From NCBI GenBank assembly GCA_026414765.1, contig JAOAIJ010000008.1, positions 1 to 48,132 on the forward strand: a stretch of 48,132 nt of DNA. Reading direction: 5' to 3'. A model generated the notes under the pieces. The model worked only from the letters and a program-made list of their open reading frames with translations, was not told the DNA's origin and did not search any database. A program made the position numbers and the translations under genes. This DNA is from Clostridia bacterium. GTDB taxonomy: Bacteria > Bacillota > Clostridia > Acetivibrionales > DSM-27016. This document shows positions 15,562 to 24,300 of this stretch, one piece after another (the stretch's first letter is position 1; every line of letters starts with the position of its first letter).

Positions 15562-16302
15562 ATGTCAGGTTTGTCAGTATATCAGGACACCCCAGATAAT
15601 CTAAAGGCACTACAATACGGTTATGACGGGACATCGGCAAAGGTACTAAGACTTGACACTGTTGGCCGTCAATTAGTTACAACAGATACTGGAGATGCGC
15701 TTAATGTTGAAGCAACTGATCTGGATATTAGAAATCTTTCAAACACTCAGGATAATATTCTGGTCTATGGTAATGACGGTACAGCAAATAAAGTAGTGAA
15801 AACAGATACTTCAGGACGTGTAGTTGTTACAAATGATGCAGGACAAACTGTGGAAGTAAGTGCTACGGATCTTGATATCCGTAACCTGTCAAATACTCAG
15901 GACAACATTGTGGTTTATGGAAATGACGGTTCTCAGAATAGGGTTTTGTTAACTGATTCAAGCGGATATTTACAAACCAGGACATCAAAAACCTTCACAA
16001 ACCAGACTGAAAATGTTACAACAACTGACACTTATACAGGTGCTACGGCAAGGGACATTTCACTTCAAAGCTCCCTGACTTTCTTTGTCAACAACACAGG
16101 ATCAAACCCTGCAAATGTGAAAGTTCAGATAAGTCCTGACAACACTCTATGGATAGACGATAGCAGTGAATTTACAATTGCAGCTTCTGAAGCAAAAGCA
16201 TACAGCACAAACAAATTTGCAAACCATGCACGCGTAACCCTAAAGTCTGCAAATGCCGGTTCAGCAACACAGGTTACGGTAATCTATCAGGCACAGTCAT
16301 AA
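15562..16302 (+). CDS. DUF6385-type protein 2 with duplicated internal repeat
   Basis: This 246-aa protein starts at ATG with AAGGAG 8 bases upstream. It has the same layout as the gene at 13922 but two copies of the central repeat: ATDLDIRNLSNTQDNILVYG and ATDLDIRNLSNTQDNIVVYG, about 50 residues apart, each followed by an NDG turn and a T-D-x-S-G strand. The C-terminal DUF6385 domain (TFFVNNTGSNPANVKVQISP to VIYQAQS) is close to that of protein 1. The extra repeat explains the extra 50 residues and suggests growth by internal duplication. There is no export signal. Function is unknown. Confidence 0.75.
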   Translation: MSGLSVYQDTPDNLKALQYGYDGTSAKVLRLDTVGRQLVTTDTGDALNVEATDLDIRNLSNTQDNILVYGNDGTANKVVKTDTSGRVVVTNDAGQTVEVSATDLDIRNLSNTQDNIVVYGNDGSQNRVLLTDSSGYLQTRTSKTFTNQTENVTTTDTYTGATARDISLQSSLTFFVNNTGSNPANVKVQISPDNTLWIDDSSEFTIAASEAKAYSTNKFANHARVTLKSANAGSATQVTVIYQAQS

Positions 16303-16414
16303 ACATTATTAAAATTTCACTCCCAATTATTTTCCCTTTTTACTTTACTATATATAAAATAGGAGAACTAAGGATATCTACTAATTTTATATATAAAGAT
16401 ATTTATAGCGAAAA

Positions 16415-16460
16415 TAGCTAATAAAAATAGCAGACATATATCTGCTATTTTTATTAGCTA
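16415..16460. terminator. Bidirectional terminator between DUF6385 and copper operons
   Basis: A perfect 20-bp stem, TAGCTAATAAAAATAGCAGA with its complement at 16441-16460, encloses a CATATA loop. It lies between the convergent DUF6385 gene and copZ, 6 bases after the copZ stop. The A/T-rich sides supply short T-runs in both directions. Confidence 0.8.
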
Positions 16461-16465
16461 TAACT

Positions 16466-16681
16466 TTACTTTTCTACGTCATAGCCCTGGTCTTCAATAG
16501 TGTTTTTGATAGTATCCAGGCTTACTCTTTCTGTATCGTATTCGATCGTTACCTTTTTACTTTTCAAGTCAACGGCTACATTATCTACACCGTTTAAAGC
16601 GCTAACTGCCTTTTTGACACTATTCTCACAATGACTGCATGACATACCTTCAACAATCAAAGTTGAAATCTCTTTTGACAT
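16466..16681 (-). CDS. copZ: Copper chaperone CopZ
   Basis: I chose the ATG at 16681 (MSKEISTL), preceded by GAGGTGATAGTT; the frame opens three codons earlier. The 71-aa product is a single heavy-metal-associated (HMA) domain with the copper motif GMSCSHC at about residues 11-17 and the usual beta-alpha-beta-beta-alpha-beta pattern ending DQGYDVEK. It carries Cu(I) in the cytoplasm to CopA, whose gene is directly upstream. It is the last gene of the TauE-like/copA/copZ operon, followed by a strong terminator. Length and motif are exactly those of the family. Confidence 0.92.
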   Translation of the reverse strand: MSKEISTLIVEGMSCSHCENSVKKAVSALNGVDNVAVDLKSKKVTIEYDTERVSLDTIKNTIEDQGYDVEK

Positions 16682-16704
16682 AACTATCACCTCGTTGATT
16701 ATGT

Positions 16705-19200
16705 TTATTTATTATCCTTTTTAGGATTTTTATACTTCCATTCGGCATTTTTCCATGCTTCCAGATCAATATCCTCTGCTTTTGGAATAGGATTAAAACT
16801 CTTCAAGCTTAGCGAATTGGATACAACCGATACAGAGCTGAAAGCCATCGCACCACCTGCAATCATAGGGTTAAGCAAGCCAAAGGCGGCAAATGGAATT
16901 CCGATGATATTGTAAAAGAATGCCCAAAATAAATTTTGCTTGATCTTATTCATAGTCTTTCTCGATAATCTGATCGCGGCAGGGATAGTTCTTAAGTCAC
17001 CTCTCATAAGTGTAATATCCGCCGCCTCGATAGCGACATCGGTTCCTGTACCTATAGCCATACCTATATCTGAAGTTGCAAGGGCCGGAGCATCATTTAT
17101 GCCGTCGCCAACCATGGCAACTACCTTCCCCTGCTTTTTCAGCTTTTCGACTTCTTCTGCCTTGTTTTCTGGAAGAACTTCTGCTAATACATTACTTATA
17201 CCTACCTGTTTTGCTATTGCACTTGCTGTCCTTTTATTATCACCTGTTATCATGTATACGTCTATACCCATTTTTAAAAGTTCATCTATAGCTTCCTTTG
17301 AATTTTCCTTCAGTGTGTCGGCAACTGCTATAACTGCTTCGAGTATATTGTTTACAGCCATAAGCATTGCTGTTTTTCCTTCATCCTCGAGATTTGCTAT
17401 TGTTGTTTCTACATCACCCAGATCTATATTTTTCTCTTTCATAAGCTTTCTTGTACCTATATATATAACTTTTCCTTCAATAACAGATTTTACACCTCTA
17501 CCCGGGATGGCTTCAAATTGTTCTGGATCTTTCAGATTGCCAAAATCCCTCCTGCCTTTTTCATATATAGCCACTCCAAGAGGATGCTCTGATTTCTTTT
17601 CAGTTATTGCAGCAAGTTTAAGAGCTTCAGTACCATCCATCTGTCTCAATGTTAATACATCAGTAACTTCGGGCTGACCTTTTGTTATAGTTCCCGTTTT
17701 ATCAAGCACTACAACATTCAATTTATATGCAGTTTCAAGGTGTTCTCCACCTTTGATAAGAATACCGTTTTCCGCCCCTTTGCCTGTACCAACCATAATG
17801 GCAGTTGGTGTCGCCAGTCCTAAAGCACATGGGCAAGCAATTACCAACACAGCTACGGCACTTACGATACCGGATGTAAGATTCCCGGCGCCCAGATACC
17901 AAATAAGAAAAGTTATGAGAGATATACCTACTACAACAGGTACAAATATTCCTGAAACCTGATCGGCAATTTTTTGTATGGGTGCTTTTGAACCCTGTGC
18001 ATCCTCAACCATCTTGATTATCTGTGATAAAGCAGTATCCTTCCCTATTTTGGTAGCCTCAAATGTGAAGGCGCCAAATTTGTTTATGGTTGCACCGATT
18101 ACCATATCCCCTGTCTTTTTTTCTACCGGGAGGCTTTCTCCTGTAAGCATTGATTCATCAATTGAGGAGTTACCGTCAATAATCTTTCCGTCTACTGGTA
18201 TCTTCTCACCAGGCCTGACTATAATAACATCCCCTACTTCAACATCCTCTATGGGTATATCTGCCTCTGTTCCGTTTCTTATCACTCTTGCAGTCTTCGC
18301 TTGTAGTCCCATTAGTTTTTTAATAGCTTCGGATGTTTTGCCTTTTGCCACAGCTTCCAGATATTTGCCTAAGAGTATCAGTGTGATTATTACTGCAGCT
18401 GCCTCAAAGTACAACTCCTTCATCATCATTCCTTCCTTCATCGGCTGGAAAAATGCATTATATATGCTGAAGAAATAAGCAGCAGATGTTCCCATAGCAA
18501 TTAATACATCCATATTAGCACTTTTTGCTTTTAGTGCATGGTAAGCATTCCTGTAAAATCTTGCACCTATTATGAATTGGACTGGTGTCGCTACAATAAG
18601 CTGAAAGTATTCATTGTGTAAAAAAGCAATATCGATATTCAAAAGCGTAAGAAGCATTGCCATTATCAGAGGAGCACTTAAGACAGCTGATACTATAAGC
18701 TCAGAACGCAGTCTTTTTATCTCTTTCTCCCTTTGTTCTTTCTCCTTGTCCTGACTGATTTCCTCTGCACGTTCAGCTTTATAGCCTAAAGATTCGATAG
18801 CTTTTATGATGTCAGCAATCTTAATTTTCTTACTGTCATATTCCACTGAAGCCTTTTCTGCTGCAAGATTTACTGCTGCCCTTGATACTCCGTCAAGTTT
18901 TGAGAGTTTCTTTTCTATCCTTGCAGCACAGGCTGCGCAAGTCATTCCTGAGATACTCAGTATAACTGATGCGTGGGAGATATCATTTTCCTTTATAGTT
19001 TCATATCCCAGTTTTCTTACAGTCTCCTCTAGCATCTCAGTATTCACCTGGGCATCATCAAATTCTATAGTTGCCTTCTCTATGGCAAAATTAACGGTTG
19101 CATTCTTTACGCCGCCGAGCTTATTTAGACCCTTTTCAATCCTTGCAGCACATGCTGCACAAGACATTCCAGAAATTTTTATAATTTCTTTACGTTCCAC
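16705..19200 (-). CDS. copA: Cu(I)-exporting P1B-type ATPase CopA
   Basis: This 831-aa protein begins at GTG (19200) with GGAAG upstream. Two N-terminal HMA domains carry GMSCAAC (about 10-16) and GMTCAAC (about 84-90). Further features are eight membrane helices, the phosphatase TGES loop, the transport motif CPC in [12 protein letters not shown] (about 455), the phosphorylated Asp in DKTGT (about 500), the SEHPLG nucleotide-site HP motif, TGDN (about 652) and GDGINDAP. The last helices contain YN and MAFSSVSV, which mark the copper subclass. It pumps Cu(I) out of the cell using ATP. It lies between the TauE-like gene (36-base gap) and copZ (23-base gap), co-transcribed from 21111. No csoR or copY gene is nearby. 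Confidence 0.95.
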   Translation of the reverse strand: MERKEIIKISGMSCAACAARIEKGLNKLGGVKNATVNFAIEKATIEFDDAQVNTEMLEETVRKLGYETIKENDISHASVILSISGMTCAACAARIEKKLSKLDGVSRAAVNLAAEKASVEYDSKKIKIADIIKAIESLGYKAERAEEISQDKEKEQREKEIKRLRSELIVSAVLSAPLIMAMLLTLLNIDIAFLHNEYFQLIVATPVQFIIGARFYRNAYHALKAKSANMDVLIAMGTSAAYFFSIYNAFFQPMKEGMMMKELYFEAAAVIITLILLGKYLEAVAKGKTSEAIKKLMGLQAKTARVIRNGTEADIPIEDVEVGDVIIVRPGEKIPVDGKIIDGNSSIDESMLTGESLPVEKKTGDMVIGATINKFGAFTFEATKIGKDTALSQIIKMVEDAQGSKAPIQKIADQVSGIFVPVVVGISLITFLIWYLGAGNLTSGIVSAVAVLVIACPCALGLATPTAIMVGTGKGAENGILIKGGEHLETAYKLNVVVLDKTGTITKGQPEVTDVLTLRQMDGTEALKLAAITEKKSEHPLGVAIYEKGRRDFGNLKDPEQFEAIPGRGVKSVIEGKVIYIGTRKLMKEKNIDLGDVETTIANLEDEGKTAMLMAVNNILEAVIAVADTLKENSKEAIDELLKMGIDVYMITGDNKRTASAIAKQVGISNVLAEVLPENKAEEVEKLKKQGKVVAMVGDGINDAPALATSDIGMAIGTGTDVAIEAADITLMRGDLRTIPAAIRLSRKTMNKIKQNLFWAFFYNIIGIPFAAFGLLNPMIAGGAMAFSSVSVVSNSLSLKSFNPIPKAEDIDLEAWKNAEWKYKNPKKDNK

Positions 19201-19236
19201 TATCCATCACTTCCTTATTTTTTCTGTTCACTGATT

Positions 19237-21111
19237 TCAACCGCAACATCCTCCGCTACCGCTACTTCCCTGTGGTGGATTATAGGTCTCTATTTCGCTT
19301 TTTATCGCCTCTATATCAATATTATCTAAATCATCAACTACTTTTACATAACCGTTTAGCATCCCCATCCAGCATTTGAAGGTGAAATCCTCTTCAGGTG
19401 TCAAAAGAGGTGTTTCAGTTTGTCCACCCTGCAAATCCAACTGACCCTTGTACTCAGGGAAAATTACAGCGTTATTGCAAGAGTTGAGCCTTTCAGGATT
19501 AAACTTAATTTTTGCCTGTACACCTTTTTTAAGAATAACTACTGCAGGAGAAAAACCTTCATCATTAACTTTGATAATAACCTCCTGCTGGTTGTTTTCT
19601 ATCTTTGCTATTTGAATATCATCTGTAGGTATATTGCCGCCATAAAACTTTGTCGCTTTTGACCCTGCTGCACAACAACCGCCTGTCGCCGCCGCTCCTG
19701 ACTGACTTTCATCCGGGTTTTGGCTGAGATCATCTTCTGATATTTTTGTTATGTCCGATACTACTTTAATATTACTGCTGATCATACCCATCCAGCATGT
19801 ATAATTTATATTACCCTCTTCATCAGGTGTAAATTCAATAATATTATCACCGGCCTCCAATCTCTTGCTAATTCCATACTTTGGAATAGTTAGAGGATTA
19901 TTGCATCCGTTCAGATCACTTTTTTCTGCTTTAATCGTCCATTTTACAGGTATCCCTTTTTGAACAATTATAGGGCTATACCTGCCTGACTCAAGCTTTG
20001 TAGTAACTACCTGTATATTATCCTGAATCTGTGAAGTATTCCCCGTACCACTTGAAGAAGCATAGGCTTTAAGATTTATACCAGACAGATTCAACCCCCT
20101 GTCAACCATTACTATACCCAGTATCAATACTAATACAGCGCTTACTTTCATCATTTTATGAGTAAATTTGCTGCTTAAGAAAGAACTTATAGCTCCAAAC
20201 CCAAACATCAAGGGTACTGTACCAAGACTGAACAGGAACATTGATGTTGCACCCGCAATAAAGCTTCCGGTTCCTAAAGCATATATCTGCATAGCTTGCA
20301 AAGGACCACAAGGCATAAGTCCATTTAGTAAGCCAATATAAAACGGGCCGTGTTTTGAGTCATTACTATAGATCTTTTGTCCGAATATTTTTGGCATCCT
20401 AGGATTTATTTTCCTCATCCAAGGAAAGATATTCATCATATTTATACCCATTATAACCATGAATAAACCGGATAAAATAGCGACTATACCTTTTGCGGCT
20501 CCTGAAAAGCTTATTGCAGAGCCAAGAGCGCCCACTATCCCACCTATCATTGTATAAGATATCACCCTGCCTGAATTATACATAAAACTCGGCTTAAGTT
20601 TTGAAAGCCTTCCCGATGCATTATTATCATATTTGTAAGATACACACTGAGACAGATTGATACCGCCGCACATGGCTATACAGTGCAAGGATGTCAGCAG
20701 TCCCACTACGAATAGTATTCCATATCCCATTGACTGATTTACCTGCGGTATAAAGTTAAAGCCAATTGTGTTTTTAATGATTACATAGAGTGCAAAAATT
20801 ATTATTCCTATACCCAATAATTGATTTATAGGCATTTTATTACTATTCTGATTTTTATCTCTTTCTGTATTAACTGCATTTTCAAAAGGTTTGTTTTTTA
20901 CCTTATAGTCGAGTTTTTCTATAGCCTCAATTATTTGATTAAGATTGACCAGATTTTGATCATATGCTATATATACATTTGAACTGCTGAAAATAGCATT
21001 AGATTCTATAATGCCATCAAGCTTTTGCAGTGTATTCTCTATCCTTATTTCACAACTTGTACAGGTCATTCCCTCTATCTGTAGAATCTTTCTTACCAGA
21101 TTCTGTTCCAT
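19237..21111 (-). CDS. HMA - TauE/SafE membrane - tandem cupredoxin-like copper protein
   Basis: I chose the ATG at 21111 (MEQNLVRK), preceded by GGAGG; the frame opens 13 codons earlier. The 624-aa protein has an HMA domain with GMTCTSC (about 13-19), then six to seven membrane helices of the sulfite exporter TauE/SafE type with the LHCIAMCGGINLSQC motif. Two extracytoplasmic cupredoxin-like repeats each carry a CNN motif (NGCNNPLTIP, NSCNNAVIFP) and a CWMGM motif. A Cys-rich linker (GGCCAAGS) and a GGCCG tail follow. The Cys/Met sets are typical copper ligands. It probably moves or stores copper at the membrane with CopA and CopZ. It is first in the operon, behind a response-regulator-like site. 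The substrate is inferred. Confidence 0.8.
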   Translation of the reverse strand: MEQNLVRKILQIEGMTCTSCEIRIENTLQKLDGIIESNAIFSSSNVYIAYDQNLVNLNQIIEAIEKLDYKVKNKPFENAVNTERDKNQNSNKMPINQLLGIGIIIFALYVIIKNTIGFNFIPQVNQSMGYGILFVVGLLTSLHCIAMCGGINLSQCVSYKYDNNASGRLSKLKPSFMYNSGRVISYTMIGGIVGALGSAISFSGAAKGIVAILSGLFMVIMGINMMNIFPWMRKINPRMPKIFGQKIYSNDSKHGPFYIGLLNGLMPCGPLQAMQIYALGTGSFIAGATSMFLFSLGTVPLMFGFGAISSFLSSKFTHKMMKVSAVLVLILGIVMVDRGLNLSGINLKAYASSSGTGNTSQIQDNIQVVTTKLESGRYSPIIVQKGIPVKWTIKAEKSDLNGCNNPLTIPKYGISKRLEAGDNIIEFTPDEEGNINYTCWMGMISSNIKVVSDITKISEDDLSQNPDESQSGAAATGGCCAAGSKATKFYGGNIPTDDIQIAKIENNQQEVIIKVNDEGFSPAVVILKKGVQAKIKFNPERLNSCNNAVIFPEYKGQLDLQGGQTETPLLTPEEDFTFKCWMGMLNGYVKVVDDLDNIDIEAIKSEIETYNPPQGSSGSGGCCG

Positions 21112-21162
21112 TGTTTTCCTCCTATCATAATATAGCTTTACGATTAACAAGTACTTTCAATT

Positions 21163-21190
21163 ATTATATATGATAACATCAAAATGTGAA
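21163..21190 (-). promoter_or_regulatory. Candidate promoter of the copper operon
   Basis: On the minus strand TTCACA (21190-21185) and TATAAT (21168-21163) are 16 bases apart, about 50 bases before the start codon. The poor -35 overlaps the second TCTTCA half-site of the 19-bp motif, the usual geometry for activation by an OmpR-type regulator. Confidence 0.6.
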
Positions 21191-21203
21191 GATTTTATGA
21201 AGA
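21185..21203 (-). promoter_or_regulatory. Shared 19-bp regulator site upstream of the copper operon
   Basis: TCTTCATAAAATCTTCACA on the minus strand is identical to the site at 9953-9971. Two TCTTCA half-sites 11 bases apart suggest binding of a response-regulator dimer. No such regulator for copper is in the window, as the only response regulator (38628) is AraC-type. Confidence 0.65.
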
Positions 21204-21273
21204 ATAAACTAAATTGGCTCAGATATACCTTGCACATTCTTTTTAGTTAATTTGACTGAGATACGGTAAAAAA

Positions 21274-21298
21274 AATAGAGCTGTTTTTAAGCTCTATT
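21274..21298 (-). terminator. Intrinsic terminator of the NRPS operon
   Basis: AATAGAGCT pairs with AGCTCTATT; on the minus strand the stem is followed directly by a T8 run. It lies about 30 bases after the NRPS stop and marks the end of the seven-gene operon. Confidence 0.85.
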
Positions 21299-21328
21299 CT
21301 GGTAGATTATGATATATATTCTGATTTT

Positions 21329-24300
21329 TTATTTTATTGAATATTCTATTTCAGTAAATTGCGAAGCGTATACGATTTTCTCATAAGTTATGGAGAACAG
21401 ACCGCAGCTCGATACTCCCCCATACTCCGAAATTTCGTAATTACATTCCCAGCCACTAAGTTTATCCTTTCTGCTGTAAAAGTAAATTTTATTCCCATCT
21501 TTTTCAATTTTCAAATATATATCTGTTCCCGGAAAAGCCTTTTCATATAGATTGCAGCTCTCACCTTTTTCAGGACAGAACAAAGCCAGACTCCTCCCTG
21601 TATTTAGACAATACATAAACTTTGTACCATTTCCGAGAAATACTATCAACCCACTTAGATAGGGATCTCCTACCTTCCCCTCTATAGAAACTCTTGCTGA
21701 CAGTATGAAATCGTTATCTGTTGCGGGATTGATGAGCAGTTGCGGAGCATTATCCTCTATGTCCCAGGTGGCATAAGTCGTATGTTTGGAGTGTTCAAAC
21801 CTGATTTTATCTTTTTCTTTAATGATATTTGCTTTTTTATAATTCTTTTCAAAAAAAAGACTGCTTTTCCTTTCATCTTCCTCTTTATTAATCAAACTTT
21901 CAAGATCAATCATAAAAAGTACTTTTTCCAGCTCTTTAAAAAATGCTTTTTCTAAATCAATACTCTTTTCAATGCTGACTTCTAAAGTATTTAAATCAAC
22001 TGTGCTGCCTGAAGCAGCATCGTATAGTCCAAGCCGGATATCCCCCCAGCATTCAGAAGCCTTACCTGCAAAATCCTTTAAAATATCTATAGTGCTATGC
22101 TCCACACCTGCAGACTTGAGAAATCTGTAGAGCAAATCATGGTAAACAGGTTTAAAATTCAAAACTAGAAGCATGTTTTCGGACTCTTCCATTGTCAAAC
22201 GGTTACCCATCCTCTTAAATAACTCATACTCAGGGTAATTGATTATGCTGGAATTACCCCGCACAGTGCACAAATGCAGCAAGTGTTCCTTGAGCAGCTT
22301 TATTTGTGAACACGAATCGCATTTTAAATCTCTATTTTGCATAAGTGACCAAAAATGTCCTTTTTTAAAATCAGGATACATGTTTTTGAAATAAAGCATA
22401 TTCATTTCATACATCTCTCCGAAAGGTATGGTAAAATCTTTGTATATTGTACTTGAACCGCCATCTATATGTGAATTGTCAAGTATGTGGTAGATTTTCC
22501 TCTCTTCATCATACCCTTTAATAATGAAAAAATGTTTATGGCTGCTTCTTCTATACATCTTGTCATAATGAAGTGCTGACAAGTCTCCGGGGACCATGAC
22601 AGGACAATTACTGTCCAGTTGTTCCCTGATTTTGCGGTGCATATCTGCTTCATCTTCATAGTTATTGGTTTTAAAACTCAGACCTGTCTTTGGAGCCATT
22701 ATGCTTTCATGAAATTCAAAAAATTCATAGAAAATACCTGATTCCAATGCGTTGACAAACCAGCCGTCAACCATATGTGTGCAGTAATAACTTGTTAAGA
22801 ACAGGAAAACCTCAAAATACCCTGACTTATATGATTCATACATAATTGCCATAGGTCTGAAGAAGCAGTTTAATTCATGCCATGAATAGTTGTCTATGTT
22901 TTCTACAACGCTTGGAAGAATTTTATTCCTTTTATGTTCTGTTTCACGATTATTCTCATCCAATATTTCATGTACACACAGTGGAAGCTCCGCGTTATTC
23001 TCCTTGATGGATTCCGAAATCCGTGCGATAGTCTTGAATTCGTATATATCAGATACTTTCAGGGATATACCGAGCTTGTTCAATTCTGAGGAAAGCTTCA
23101 TAGCATGCAGTGAGTGTCCGCCTGCTTCAAAAAAGTTATCATGTATTCCAATCTGCCTGTCGCCTATTACCTTTTTCCAGACTTTAATCAAAAACTTTTC
23201 AAGGCCGCTTGCCGGCTCCATATGCTTATAATCATTATTATTAGCGGGTTCAGGCAATGCCCGAATATCAACTTTACCATTCTGATTAAGTGGTAATTCT
23301 TCAAGAAATATAAAATAAGATGGTACCATGTAATACGGCAGTACTGATGAAAGGTATTCCTTAAGCTCTTCAACAGATTTTTTCTTATAGCTTACTATAT
23401 ATGCACAGAGAAATTTATCCCCGTCGTTACTTTCCTTCACAGTAACGACAGCATTCTTAACAGACTCGTGAGCAGCAAGCCGGTTTTCTATTTCACCAGG
23501 CTCTATGCGGAAACCTCTTATTTTTACCTGGTTGTCGATTCTGCCTAAAAATTCTATATTCCCGTCAGGCAACCATCTGGCATAATCTCCGGTTTTGTAC
23601 ATACGCCCTGTTGTAATCAAACTTCCCGGATGTAATGAATGATTTTGGAAAATTTCCTTTGCAAAAGGATCAGGCACAAATTTTTCTGCCGTAAGTTCGG
23701 GTTTGTTCAGATACCCCCTTGCCAGTCCGTCTCCACCGACGCATAGCTCACCAGCTACACCTACAGGCATAAGATTATTATGCTTATCTACTATATATAC
23801 TGTTGAATTGCTGATAGGCCTGCCTATTGGTATGTTTTCACTATATTCCTTCTCAATATGAAAGCAGGTAGAGAATGTTGTGTTTTCAGTAGGGCCATAA
23901 CCATTTATTATATTCAACTGCCTACACTTGCTTCTGACTGCGTTAATGTGTCTGGGTGAGAGTACATCCCCTCCTACAAGGAGATTTTTCAACTCAGCAA
24001 ACATATCTTCATTTTGTTGTGCCAGCATGTTAAACAAAGGCGATGTAAGCCATAAAGTCGTTATACCGTATTTTTTTATAGCCTCTCCCAATTTCCCCGC
24101 ATCCAGCAATACATCTTCTCCGGTAAGATAAAGACAGCCTCCATTGAGAAGAGCGCCCCACACCTCAAAGGTAGAAGCATCAAAAGCAACCGCTCCTGTT
24201 TGAAGTATTCTTTCATTCTCATCGAGGTTGATGTAGTTTGTGTTTTTTACCAGCCTTATTACATTTCTGTGTTCTACCATTACACCTTTTGGCTTGCCTG

